Below, piece by piece: positions 28,224-41,888 of a stretch of 64,000 bases of DNA (its first letter is position 1; each line of letters starts with the position of its first letter). The translations under genes and the position numbers were made by a program. Source of the stretch: Steroidobacter sp. (GTDB taxonomy: Bacteria > Pseudomonadota > Gammaproteobacteria > Steroidobacterales > Steroidobacteraceae); the NCBI GenBank assembly GCA_025929585.1, contig JAICPY010000007.1, positions 1 to 64,000 on the forward strand. Direction: 5' to 3'. The notes under the pieces are model-generated. The model saw nothing but the letters and a program-made list of their open reading frames with translations, had not been told where the DNA came from and made no database searches.

Positions 28224-28751
28224 ATGACAGTCAGGACGTATCTTGGCATTGCGCCTCGCATCGGCACGCGCGCTTACGTGGATCCTTCAGCCGCGGTGAT
28301 CGGTCGCGTGACGATTGGCGAGGATGCTTCTATTTGGCCTTGCGCCGTGTTGCGCGGAGATGTGCACGAGATTCACGTTGGTGCGCGCACGAGCATCCAA
28401 GACGGCAGTGTTCTACATGTTACGCATGACAGCGGCTATGCTCCTGGCGGTCGCGCTTGCATCGTTGGTGCAGATGTCACGGTGGGACACCGTGTCGTGT
28501 TGCACGCGTGCACAGTAGGCAATTTCTGTCTGATCGGAATGGGATCCGTCGTGCTCGACGATGTGATCATCGAAGATCGCGTCATCCTGGGCGCTGGGAG
28601 CCTGGTTTCCCCCGGCAAGAAACTCGAATCCGGCGGGCTCTACGTTGGCACGCCCGCGCGGCGAGTACGCGATTTGAAAGAACAGGAGATCGCCTTCCTA
28701 TCGTATTCAGCAGCGCACTATGTGAAGTTGAAGAATGACTATTTGGTATGA
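28224..28751 (+). CDS. Gamma-class carbonic anhydrase-like protein
   Basis: 175 residues of left-handed beta-helix hexapeptide repeats (AAVIGRVTIGEDASIWPCAV, RTSIQDGSVLHVTHD, CIVGADVTVGHRVVLHACTV). The three metal-ligand His of the family are present (VLHVTHD, VTVGHRVVLHAC), along with the Arg-Asp pair in LRGDVHEI and the Gln in IQDGS. A C-terminal helix (LKEQEIAFLSYSAAHYVKLK) closes the trimer. The family (YrdA/PaaY/CaiE group) binds zinc or iron; some members hydrate CO2, others are thioesterase-like. No Shine-Dalgarno is seen before the ATG. Confidence 0.92.
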   Translation: MTVRTYLGIAPRIGTRAYVDPSAAVIGRVTIGEDASIWPCAVLRGDVHEIHVGARTSIQDGSVLHVTHDSGYAPGGRACIVGADVTVGHRVVLHACTVGNFCLIGMGSVVLDDVIIEDRVILGAGSLVSPGKKLESGGLYVGTPARRVRDLKEQEIAFLSYSAAHYVKLKNDYLV

Positions 28752-28832
28752 GGCGGGTGTGCGAGTGTAGGCGTGTAACGTGTAACGTCGGAGAAGTCAT
28801 TCTGACCCTACACGTCTACACCTCTGCACGCC
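28752..28832. repeat. Inverted element, GTGTAAC/GTGTAGG word
   Basis: Left arm 28752-28787 (GTGTGCGAGTGTAGGCGTG, then two GTGTAAC units). Right arm 28807-28832 (CCTACACGTCTACACCTCTG and onward). It fills the whole gap between two convergent stop codons. Confidence 0.75.
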
Positions 28833-30790
<1,958 letters not shown>

Positions 30791-30822
30791 AAATCCCAGT
30801 CTCATTTTCCGGTTCTCCTGCC

Positions 30823-31425
30823 ATGCCAGCCTCGCCATCCGAACTCAAACGCTGCACCTGGCCCTTAAAGGGCAATGCCCTATACCTGACTTATCACGAC
30901 ACCGAATGGGGAGTCCCCGCTTGGGACGACCGAACGCAGTTCGAGTTTCTGATCCTCGAAGGTGCGCAGGCCGGATTGTCGTGGTCAACGATTCTGAACA
31001 AGCGGGAGGGCTATCGGGCCGCGTTCGCAGAGTTCGACCCTGAGCGTATCGCGCGTTTCGGCAAGCGCGAGTTGACGCGTTTGATGAAGGATCCGGGCAT
31101 CGTGCGCAATCGCCTAAAGATCGAAGCAGCGATCAGCAATGCGCGGGCGTACCTGGAATTCCAGGAGAAGCAAGGCGGCTTCGCCGAGCACCTATGGAGC
31201 TTCGTCGGCGGCAAGCCGATTCAGAATGGTTTTCGCGAAACGAAACAAGTGCCGGCCACCAGCCCTGAGTCCGACGCTTTGAGCAAGGATCTCAAGAAGC
31301 GCGGTTTCAAGTTCGTCGGCAGCACGATCATCTATGCGCATATGCAAGCAACCGGAATGGTGAACGACCACTTGGTCAGTTGCTTTCGGTATAGGGAGTG
31401 TAGAGAAATGGCGCGAAGGCGATAG
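30823..31425 (+). CDS. tag: DNA-3-methyladenine glycosylase I
   Basis: 200 residues. Family blocks: RCTWPLKGNALYLTYHDTEW (Cys and His zinc ligands, catalytic-site Glu), FEFLILEGAQAGLSWSTILN, NRLKIEAAISNARAYL, LWSFVGGKPIQN and GFKFVGSTIIYAHMQATG, then NDHLVSCFRY with the second His and Cys zinc ligands. It excises 3-methyladenine from alkylated DNA. The original end was probably near CFRYRE; the last residues and the stop (31423-31425) come from the left arm of the following repeat element, giving the ARRR end also mirrored in RsmB (ERRR). Confidence 0.95.
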   Translation: MPASPSELKRCTWPLKGNALYLTYHDTEWGVPAWDDRTQFEFLILEGAQAGLSWSTILNKREGYRAAFAEFDPERIARFGKRELTRLMKDPGIVRNRLKIEAAISNARAYLEFQEKQGGFAEHLWSFVGGKPIQNGFRETKQVPATSPESDALSKDLKKRGFKFVGSTIIYAHMQATGMVNDHLVSCFRYRECREMARRR

Positions 31426-31505
31426 GGGATAGCGGATAGCGGATAGTCAGAGGCGCCTTCGCGCAAGCGTTTCCTATCGCCTATCCGCTATCCCCTATCG
31501 CCTTC
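31415..31505. repeat. Inverted heptad element, GATAGSG word
   Basis: Left arm 31415-31446 and right arm 31473-31505 are inverse over about 30 bp with few mismatches; the centre is 26 bp. The left arm supplies the tag stop codon and the right arm begins nine bases after the stop of the minus-strand gene at 31515. Confidence 0.9.
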
Positions 31506-31514
31506 TCTCTTACC

Positions 31515-32153
31515 TTACTCCCTTGCTATTGCCGGGCATGCGCGCACTGTCTTCATATCGGTGTGATATGTGTACACCCGCTGTAGGTATCGCAGAGAAA
31601 GCTTGTAGCCCGAAATCGGTCCGGGTTCGAGGGGATCGCCAACCGCTGGACATTCCATCGCACTATCTTGCCATTCGGTTGGCTTCAAGCCTGCGATGCG
31701 AATCCTCGCTGCATCGACCCCGAGTTGTCGGGCAAGATCGTCCTTCGCTTGTTGCATCATCATATCGAGGCCGCGGGCCTTTGATGAAGGCGATTGCTTG
31801 CGGGAGAGTACTCGCCGATCGCAAATGACCGTGTGGTTCTGCGCCACGTGCACTTCGTGCTCGCGGCCTTGTGCGTTCAAGATGACGACATAGCCAGGCG
31901 TGATGACCTGCATGGCCATCGAGCCTTGCTTGCCACACCCTAAGCTCGAATCGTTCCACGTTTTAGCGGCGATCTTGACGAGCTCAATATCGCTGAGCGC
32001 GAGCTTCAGCCGATCCGCCAGCGCTTGTTTCGCCCGGTTCGTGGCCTCGTCTTCTTGTTCAGTGCTTGAAGGCGGTTGCGCTGCCTGTGCTTTCGCCTCG
32101 GTCATCATCATGGCGGCCAGGATCATTATCGTTATGGCAAGCGATTTGAACAT
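31515..32153 (-). CDS. Secreted protein with two related repeats (unknown function)
   Basis: 212 residues. Signal peptide MFKSLAITIMILAAMMMTEA, cut near KAQA. Two similar units follow. The first reads RAKQALADRLKLALSDIELV then KTWNDSSLGCGKQGSM and ITPGYVVILNAQGREHEVHV. The second reads QAKDDLARQLGVDAARIRIA then TEWQDSAMECPAVGDP and ISGYKLSLRYLQRVYTYHTD. Each has a helix, a W-x-DSxxxC core and a GY strand, so this is a tandem duplication. The same unit occurs in uncharacterised secreted proteins elsewhere. It is divergent from rlmJ across a 74-bp gap. Paired Cys suggest disulfides in the periplasm. Confidence 0.75.
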   Translation of the reverse strand: MFKSLAITIMILAAMMMTEAKAQAAQPPSSTEQEDEATNRAKQALADRLKLALSDIELVKIAAKTWNDSSLGCGKQGSMAMQVITPGYVVILNAQGREHEVHVAQNHTVICDRRVLSRKQSPSSKARGLDMMMQQAKDDLARQLGVDAARIRIAGLKPTEWQDSAMECPAVGDPLEPGPISGYKLSLRYLQRVYTYHTDMKTVRACPAIARE

Positions 32154-32227
32154 GAGCCATCATCTCCGTTCGAACTCGAGACTCTTCGAGATCACAATTC
32201 TAGAGCGCCAAGCGTACCAATCGTTCC

Positions 32228-33058
32228 GTGAATTATCGCCACGCATTTCATGCCGGCAATTTCGCCGATGTACACAAGCACGTCGTGGTGCTCGCTCTGC
32301 TCGACAGGCTGGCGCGTAAGCCGAAACCCTTGTTCTATCTCGATTCGCATGCCGGTCGCGGCTGGTACGACCTGACCTCGAGCGAAGCGAGCCGTGGACA
32401 GGAATGGCAGGACGGAATCGGGCGCCTGCGCGAGCATGCGCCACAGACCGAGGATGTGCGGCGATATTTGTCTCTTGTCGTATCCAAGGCAGAACCGATG
32501 CGCTATCCCGGCTCGCCGATTCTCGCGGTGCAGGGTCTGCGCGAGGGTGATCGCGCTGTATTCGTAGAGAAGCAGTTGGAGGAAGCCTATGCCCTGCAGC
32601 AAGGAATGCGCGGCCGACGCGGCGTGTCCATCGTTCACGGTGATGGCTACGCAGCGCTCAAAACGTATTTGCCGCCGAGAGAGAATCGAGGCCTCGTGCT
32701 CATCGATCCACCCTACGAATCCGAACGCGAATTCTCGGACGTGTTGCGCGCGGTCACGTTTTGTCTACAGCGATGGCCGACCGGCATCGTCGCTGCTTGG
32801 TATCCGATCAAAGCAGGCGCTGAGGTATCTCGCTTCCATTCCGCGTTGAAGGCAACCGGGCTGCGCAAGTTGCTGTTTGTCGAATTGAGCGTACGCCCCA
32901 GCGACTCGCCTCTCGGCCTGAACGGTTCTGGCCTCATCATCGCAAACCCACCGTGGCAATTCGAGTCGGAGATGATGGCCACTTGCCAAGAACTCCACAC
33001 TGCGCTCGATCCATCGATGGCCGGTCACACGCGTGTCGAATGGCTGATGCCGGAATAG
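32228..33058 (+). CDS. rlmJ: 23S rRNA (adenine(2030)-N(6))-methyltransferase
   Basis: 276 residues from a GTG start. The N-terminus MNYRHAFHAGNFADVHKHVV is the signature of the RlmJ (YhiR) family. LFYLDSHAGRGWYDL is the SAM-binding loop, and GLVLIDPPYESEREF carries the catalytic DPPY motif of N6-adenine methyltransferases. It modifies A2030 in 23S rRNA. The ending GSGLIIANPPWQFESEM is a second family block. It is monocistronic. Confidence 0.95.
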   Translation: MNYRHAFHAGNFADVHKHVVVLALLDRLARKPKPLFYLDSHAGRGWYDLTSSEASRGQEWQDGIGRLREHAPQTEDVRRYLSLVVSKAEPMRYPGSPILAVQGLREGDRAVFVEKQLEEAYALQQGMRGRRGVSIVHGDGYAALKTYLPPRENRGLVLIDPPYESEREFSDVLRAVTFCLQRWPTGIVAAWYPIKAGAEVSRFHSALKATGLRKLLFVELSVRPSDSPLGLNGSGLIIANPPWQFESEMMATCQELHTALDPSMAGHTRVEWLMPE

Positions 33059-33080
33059 GTGGAGCGTAGGAAGAATTTAT

Positions 33081-33215
33081 CTCGCAGAGACGCGGAGAGC
33101 GCAGAGATAAAGACAGACTAGATTAGATTAGGTCAATCTTTGTACCCGCTGCGCCACCGCGCCGCTGGCGAGCAATTCGCCATCACCTCATCACCGTATC
33201 ACCTCATCACTAGCG
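33081..33215. repeat. Loose intergenic repeats (CGCAGAGA and ATCACCTC words)
   Basis: CGCAGAGA, CGCGGAGAG, CGCAGAGA near 33083-33108 and ATCACCTC, ATCACCGT, ATCACCTC, ATCAC at 33182-33210 (8-bp step). These are looser than the strict heptad arrays. No inverse pairing is seen. Confidence 0.5.
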
Positions 33216-33216
33216 T

Positions 33217-33242
33217 AAAAAAAAGGGCCACCGAAGTGGCCC
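33217..33242 (-). terminator. Intrinsic terminator of the subtilase gene
   Basis: On the minus strand GGGCCAC, a TTCG loop and GTGGCCC form a 7-bp stem followed by eight T (A on the plus strand, 33217-33224), 24 bases after the stop codon. A textbook rho-independent terminator. Confidence 0.9.
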
Positions 33243-33266
33243 TCGTGAAGTGCTAGAGAACGTGCG

Positions 33267-36239
33267 TCACTTGCGTGGCGGAACGTGCGATGAGACCTCC
33301 GTTTGTGCCTTGACGATGTTGTTTTGCAGAAGCCAAAGCACCGAACCTTTCGGCCCGGTGAGGCCCACGTCGACCGAATCGCCCGGCTCGACGCCGAAGC
33401 TGTTCAGATCAGGCACGATTTCCTCACTCAAATCGATGCTGCCGCGCTGTACGTCCTGCTCGCCGCCGCGCGCAGTGACCGTCAACACATAGTCGAACTT
33501 CTCCGGCAGGAAGCCGCCGCTGGAGATCAACGTGAAGGGGAGAATCAACGCACGATCGTTGAAGTCCCACGTGTTTACCAACCAGTCGGCGAAGCCATCG
33601 CCTTCCGCGTTGAACTGGAAGACAGCGTACTGGCCGGGGTCTACATCGAAGTAGCTCGACAAATCTGTGCCGACGAGGAAGAGATCAGCGACTCCGTCCG
33701 AATCCGCATCCACTTCCATTTCGAAATCCAGATTCGACAGGTGCTCGAAATTGCGTTCCATCGCAAAGCCGAATTCGAGAACATCCAATCCGTCATACAG
33801 CGGCGAATTGGGATCGGCGCGCCGAAAGCCTGTCTTCGCGATCGAACCGTACGTGTTGTTCTGCTCTTCGCCGCCGATCTTTGCGAGAGTGAAACCTTCC
33901 GCCCATCCAAGCGAGGGTCCGGAGTTACGAACCTCTACACCTTGGACGCCGCGGTTTGGCAACACGCTGAGGTTGGAAGCAGGATCGACGACCGCGACGT
34001 AGCCGACGCGCAAGGTGTCTTTGCCGTCGCTGAAGACGCACCAGCCGTCGACTTCCGTTTGACTGACGACGCCGTCATCGAACACGCCGGCTTCCCATGC
34101 AGCTCGTGGGTCGAAGCTCAACGAAATCTCAGTCTGTCTGTGTTCGTGCGGATGGACCCACACACGCGAAGGACAGTTGACCTTCACACCCGGATAGGTT
34201 TGATTGGGCACGTGCGTTACGTAGAAATTGCGGCTCTTGCGGCTCAAATTCTTGACGACGAGTTTCTCTTTGCTGGTGATCCGCTTGAATGGATTCAGCC
34301 GTCCAAAAGAAATGCCAGCCGGTGATGCATAGCTCGACAACGCCGCAGCACGATCCACTCGTAGTGCACCGACGCCTTGGCGCATCAAATCCGTGTCGCC
34401 CGATTCAGCTGCATCTACCGTCGAATTTTGCAACATGGCTTTGATCGCTGCCTGGTTCAGTTCGGGATGCTTCTGCCGCAAGAGCGCGGCGGCGCCTGCC
34501 ACATGCGGCGATGCCATCGAGGTGCCTTGCAAGTTTGCGGAACCTGTACCCGTGCCCGCGCCGGCAGAGATAATCGCGACACCGGGTGCCGACAGATCGG
34601 GTTTGAACGTAGACCCGCCGTGGCCCGGGCCACGCGATGAGAACGTCGCCATCTGATCGTCGAGCGCGGCATTCGGGACAGAGTCCAAAGTCACCGTGAC
34701 ATCGCTGGCCGTCACGAGTTGACTTCCGATCGTGGATGAGATCATCAATCCCGGAATGGTGATCGTGTCGTCCAGGCCGCCCATCACGATCGGATCGATT
34801 CGATCAGCTGCGGTGCCATCGTTGTAAACGACGATCGCGAGCGCACCTGCGTTTTGCGCATTGGTGTACTTCACGAGGAAGTCACAAGTGCCACGGATAA
34901 TGAACGCAATGTTTCCGGAGATCTCACTGGCATTCGTCAATGGAGCGCAGCCATTGAGAGGTGCACCCGGGACCAAGCTGCCGCTGATGGGTCCGGTCTC
35001 TTCGAATGTGACGGGGCCAGCGCCTTCCAGTGACGGATATTCGCCTTGGAGCTCTTCGGGTGTATTCACCGTGAAGCGCGCGTATGAGCGCCCGCCAGGA
35101 GTGTTGGCAGCCGTAGAAATTGCGAGGCTCGCGACACCGGGGGCGCCGGTGATGTACGGCGTATTACCTTCGTTACCGGCAGACGTCGCCACGATGATTC
35201 CGACTTTGGCCGCGTTGTTCGTTGAGATCGCGGAAGGATCGCTCGGCTCACCCAACGGAGATCCCAAGCTCATGTTGATCACATCCAAGTGATCCGACAT
35301 ATCGCCATCGGCGTTCGGATCCATCGCCCACTCGATTGCGAGCGACGTGACATCCGTGCTGCCGCCCGAATCACCGAACACCTTCAGTGCGTAGAGTTCT
35401 GCGCCGGGTGCGACACCAGGTCCGACGGAGTCGGGCACGCCGATACCGGCTGCGGTTCCGGCGACGTGAGTACCGTGGCCGCCGAGATCCAGAGGATCAG
35501 GATCGGGGCTCGGCACGGACGTCGGATCATTGGCGTCGTAGTCCGGTCCTGCGAAATCGAAGCCTCCAACCACCTTTGCGGTCGGGAACGTACCTTCTTC
35601 GATCACATTGGGATCGTTCGCGTCATATGCCGCGGGATCGCCGCTGCCGCCGAATGCTGCATGCGTGTAATCAATGCCCGAATCGATGATGCCGATCTTG
35701 ACGCCTTCGCCTCGACCGTATCGTTCCCACACCGCGGGTGCGCCGATCCAAGGAACGCTGTCGATGTTGTCGAGTTTATGGATCTCCACGCGTCCGACCG
35801 AACGCACGCCGGGCAAATTGCGCAAACGGGGGATTTCCGACGGCCTGACCTTGATGCGCAAGCCATTGGCTGCAACACGTTGCGCGGACAAAATCTCAGC
35901 ACCATGCTGCGCTAACAGCGGTTTGAAGCTGGATTGTTGCGCGGTGACTCGTGCTGCTTGCTCACGTTGCGCTTCGGGTGCCGCAAAACTGCCGGTAGCT
36001 TCCACGCTTGCCGCATTCAACTCGGCAACCGCAGGCTGATCCAATTGCACGAACACTTGCACGCGTTCGCTTCCTCCGGCGACCGGCGTGCCGTGAAGCT
36101 TTAGCGATTTACTCGCATCGGCGAGGCGAGACTTCGGTGATTCGGCTGCTTGTGTGGCCGCTGGCGCCGCCAATACGGCGGTACTCAGCAACAGGGCCGC
36201 GAGCTTGCCTCGCAGCTTCAACGCGTCTTCATGGTCCAT
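33267..36239 (-). CDS. Secreted subtilisin-like serine protease (S8) with PA domain
   Basis: 990 residues from the ATG at 36239 (GGGGA eight bases upstream), which starts a signal peptide (KLAALLLSTAVLAAPAATQA); a longer frame to 36344 adds an unlikely leader. An inhibitor I9-like propeptide (RVQVFVQLDQPAVAELNAAS) precedes the protease domain. Catalytic Asp in IGIIDSGIDYTHAAFGG, His in LGGHGTHVAGTAAGIG, Ser in LQGTSMASPHVAGAAALLRQ. A PA insert (NAGALAIVVYNDGTAADRID) lies between His and Ser. The C-terminal third has beta-rich domains with little Cys, probably for export or substrate binding. The family degrades extracellular proteins. It is monocistronic with its own terminator. Confidence 0.93.
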   Translation of the reverse strand: MDHEDALKLRGKLAALLLSTAVLAAPAATQAAESPKSRLADASKSLKLHGTPVAGGSERVQVFVQLDQPAVAELNAASVEATGSFAAPEAQREQAARVTAQQSSFKPLLAQHGAEILSAQRVAANGLRIKVRPSEIPRLRNLPGVRSVGRVEIHKLDNIDSVPWIGAPAVWERYGRGEGVKIGIIDSGIDYTHAAFGGSGDPAAYDANDPNVIEEGTFPTAKVVGGFDFAGPDYDANDPTSVPSPDPDPLDLGGHGTHVAGTAAGIGVPDSVGPGVAPGAELYALKVFGDSGGSTDVTSLAIEWAMDPNADGDMSDHLDVINMSLGSPLGEPSDPSAISTNNAAKVGIIVATSAGNEGNTPYITGAPGVASLAISTAANTPGGRSYARFTVNTPEELQGEYPSLEGAGPVTFEETGPISGSLVPGAPLNGCAPLTNASEISGNIAFIIRGTCDFLVKYTNAQNAGALAIVVYNDGTAADRIDPIVMGGLDDTITIPGLMISSTIGSQLVTASDVTVTLDSVPNAALDDQMATFSSRGPGHGGSTFKPDLSAPGVAIISAGAGTGTGSANLQGTSMASPHVAGAAALLRQKHPELNQAAIKAMLQNSTVDAAESGDTDLMRQGVGALRVDRAAALSSYASPAGISFGRLNPFKRITSKEKLVVKNLSRKSRNFYVTHVPNQTYPGVKVNCPSRVWVHPHEHRQTEISLSFDPRAAWEAGVFDDGVVSQTEVDGWCVFSDGKDTLRVGYVAVVDPASNLSVLPNRGVQGVEVRNSGPSLGWAEGFTLAKIGGEEQNNTYGSIAKTGFRRADPNSPLYDGLDVLEFGFAMERNFEHLSNLDFEMEVDADSDGVADLFLVGTDLSSYFDVDPGQYAVFQFNAEGDGFADWLVNTWDFNDRALILPFTLISSGGFLPEKFDYVLTVTARGGEQDVQRGSIDLSEEIVPDLNSFGVEPGDSVDVGLTGPKGSVLWLLQNNIVKAQTEVSSHVPPRK

Positions 36240-36682
36240 TGGATGATCCCCAAGCTTGTTGGTATTGCATGACGCACAAGCTCGTCGGGGAGTGGATGCT
36301 GCTCGATCGTTACAGCTTTCCAATGCCGACGAACTTCCGCACATCTCCTAGCACACGGACTTCAAGCCCGAGTGCACGACCGCTTCGATCCAATCGAATC
36401 CCTACGACCTCAATTGCCGAACATCGCAGTGGTCAACGCAATCTAAAGCGCGATGGAACACCGCGCCGGTTGCGATGATCACTGGTTCCTTGAGAATGAG
36501 CGGTCGTGAGACGTCGAGCAATTCGCGCGATCGTCGCAATCGACGCTACTCCTGCGCCGTTGCGAATTCAATCGTGCAAAATGGATGCATCGATAGCGCG
36601 ATGCGCGCAAACGATGTTTGTATACAGATCAGCGCATGCTTGCGAGCAGAACTGCGCGCGGTGCTTCGGCCCGGATCACATC
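36240..36682. other. Intergenic region between hemF and subtilase gene
   Basis: 443 bp on the same-strand boundary. It should contain the subtilase promoter, but no convincing hexamer pair stands out. No heptad element, hairpin with T-tract or gene was seen. Confidence 0.4.
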
Positions 36683-40107
<3,425 letters not shown>

Positions 40108-40135
40108 AAAAAAAGAAACCGCGGTAGCCCGCGGT
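40108..40135 (-). terminator. Intrinsic terminator-like hairpin at the topA start codon
   Basis: On the minus strand ACCGCGG, a GCTA loop and CCGCGGT form a 7-bp GC-rich stem (40135-40118), then TTCTTTTTTT runs into the topA ATG (40107-40105). It ends the smg transcript or attenuates read-through into topA. Confidence 0.8.
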
Positions 40136-40163
40136 GCTCAGGTCACGTTGAGTTCGTAACGTG

Positions 40164-40643
40164 TCAGTGCACCGCATCCAATCTGTTGTCGAACACCAAA
40201 TCTTCCATTCGCAGGTAAGCGCTTTCTTGTCCCGGCTGGCTGAACAACACCATCAGAACCACCCATTTCACCTGCTCGATATCGATCTGCCGTGCATCCA
40301 GAGCCAGCAGCCGATCGATCACTAATTCACGTTGGGCCGGATTCAAGATTCCGATCCCTTCTAAATAAAGGATGTAACCTCGGCAATCGGTATCCAGGCG
40401 CGCCTGTTCGCTCGGGTCGAAGATGCGCATCGCGCGGGAGGCTGGGATCGAGCCCGTGCGTTGCGGATCCGCGGAGAGTTGCTCGAGCCATTCGAGCGCT
40501 CGCGCGACCTCGCGCTCGGAAAATCCTGCTCGCTCCAATTCATCCTTGAGAGTATCGCGGTCGGGTTCGGGGGCGGACTCCAGGTCAGCGTCGAAGTAAT
40601 TCTCGAAGAGGTAGATGAGAATATCGAGAACGCTTTCCTTCAT
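40164..40643 (-). CDS. smg: Smg family protein (DUF494)
   Basis: 159 residues. The start MKESVLDILIYLFENYFDAD and the block LERAGFSEREVARALEWLEQL are typical of Smg, and the end EQVKWVVLMVLFSQPGQESA is the conserved DUF494 tail. Two helical bundles, no catalytic motif. The function is unknown, but the gene is almost always between dprA and topA, as here. It starts 20 bp after the dprA stop, on the same transcript. Confidence 0.94.
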   Translation of the reverse strand: MKESVLDILIYLFENYFDADLESAPEPDRDTLKDELERAGFSEREVARALEWLEQLSADPQRTGSIPASRAMRIFDPSEQARLDTDCRGYILYLEGIGILNPAQRELVIDRLLALDARQIDIEQVKWVVLMVLFSQPGQESAYLRMEDLVFDNRLDAVH

Positions 40644-40663
40644 TTCGCTGCTATGAGCCTCTC

Positions 40664-41773
40664 TTATGGACGTCGGACGTAAAGCCCGCCAGGGTGGGAT
40701 TCGATGCGGTTTTCGAGCTCGAGGATCAACAGCATGGAAGCCACCTCGTCGGCTCTGAGTCCAGTCCTGGTGACCAGAAGATCGACACCGGCTGGCTCGA
40801 AGCCGAGCGCATCTAACAAGATTTCATACTCTTTGTCCAATTTGGGTCGGCGATCCGCGCCAGCGGGCGCATTCTGCATTGCGGTAGTTACTGGACTCAA
40901 TGCCGTCACGATCGCCCCCAGTTCGGCGAAGATGTCGGCACCAGTCTCGACCAATTTAGCCCCGTTTCGGATCAATTGGTGGCATCCGCGCGCCAGCGGA
41001 TTGTGGATCGACCCTGGGATTGCGAAGACCTCGCGGCCCTGCTCAGAAGCCAAGCGGGCGGTGATCAGCGAGCCGCTCTGCATGGCGGCCTCGACGACCA
41101 AGGTGCCAACCGACAGACCGCTGATGATGCGATTTCGGCGTGGGAAGTGATTTTTGAGAGCGGGCGTGCCCAAGGGGAATTCGGAAACGAGGGCGCCCTG
41201 CGCCGCGATCCGCTCGGCCAGGGCCCTATTGGACCTCGGATACGGCACATCGAGCCCGGTCCCGCACACGGCGATGGTCTTGCCGCCTGCCGCGAGGGCG
41301 CCTTCATGGCTCGCCGTATCGATACCCAAGGCCAAGCCGCTCGTGATCGATAGACCGCATCGCGCCAGGTGAGCCGCGAATTCGTATGCGTTCTCTCTTC
41401 CGGTGGGTGTTGGGTTGCGCGAACCCACGATGGCAAGCTGCGGCATGCAAAGTACTGCGGGATCGCCGCGCACATACAGTCCGATCGGTGCGTCCGTGAG
41501 CTGCGTAAGCAGCGCCGGGTAGTGCTCGGAACCCCACATCACGACGTGATGCTGCGGGTTCTCCAACCACTCCCTATCCGTTTGCAAATCGCTTGTCGGT
41601 TGTGACTGCAAATAGCCAATTACCGCAGCGCCTGCGCCGGCCGCGCGCAAGGTCGACGGCGATGCGTCAACGATGGCTCGGACCGAGGAGAAGTGTTGTA
41701 ACAGCGCTTGAAGATCGCCGGCGTGAAAACCGGGCGCGCGCATCAAAATCAGCCAGGCTGAGAGCTCATCCAT
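40664..41773 (-). CDS. dprA: DNA-processing protein DprA
   Basis: 369 residues. N-terminal SAM-like helices (LILMRAPGFHAGDLQALLQH), then the Rossmann-like core LAIVGSRNPTPTGRENAYEF, ITSGLALGIDTASHEGALAA, TIAVCGTGLDVPYPRSN, FPRRNRIISGLSVGTLVVEA and QGREVFAIPGSIHNPLARGC. A C-terminal winged-helix (LLVTRTGLRADEVASMLLIL) ends the protein. DprA protects incoming single-stranded DNA and loads RecA during natural transformation. AGGA lies eight bases before the ATG. Upstream is the lysM gene across a heptad element. Confidence 0.96.
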   Translation of the reverse strand: MDELSAWLILMRAPGFHAGDLQALLQHFSSVRAIVDASPSTLRAAGAGAAVIGYLQSQPTSDLQTDREWLENPQHHVVMWGSEHYPALLTQLTDAPIGLYVRGDPAVLCMPQLAIVGSRNPTPTGRENAYEFAAHLARCGLSITSGLALGIDTASHEGALAAGGKTIAVCGTGLDVPYPRSNRALAERIAAQGALVSEFPLGTPALKNHFPRRNRIISGLSVGTLVVEAAMQSGSLITARLASEQGREVFAIPGSIHNPLARGCHQLIRNGAKLVETGADIFAELGAIVTALSPVTTAMQNAPAGADRRPKLDKEYEILLDALGFEPAGVDLLVTRTGLRADEVASMLLILELENRIESHPGGLYVRRP

Positions 41774-41797
41774 GAGCGAATCCTAAGAAGGGAGAAA

Positions 41798-41882
41798 GTC
41801 CGTAGTCTACAGACTGCAGGCCGCAGGCAGGGAAGCGATCTTGATCTGGCCTGGGACTACAGACTGCGGACTGCGGACTCAG
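41798..41882. repeat. Inverted heptad element, AGTCTGC/GGACTGC word
   Basis: Left arm 41798-41828: AGTCCGT, AGTCTAC, AGACTGC, AGGCCGC, AGG. Right arm 41855-41882: GGACTAC, AGACTGC, GGACTGC, GGACTCA. Same word family as 17244. It lies between the lysM stop and the dprA start. Confidence 0.88.
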
Positions 41883-41888
41883 ACGAGT

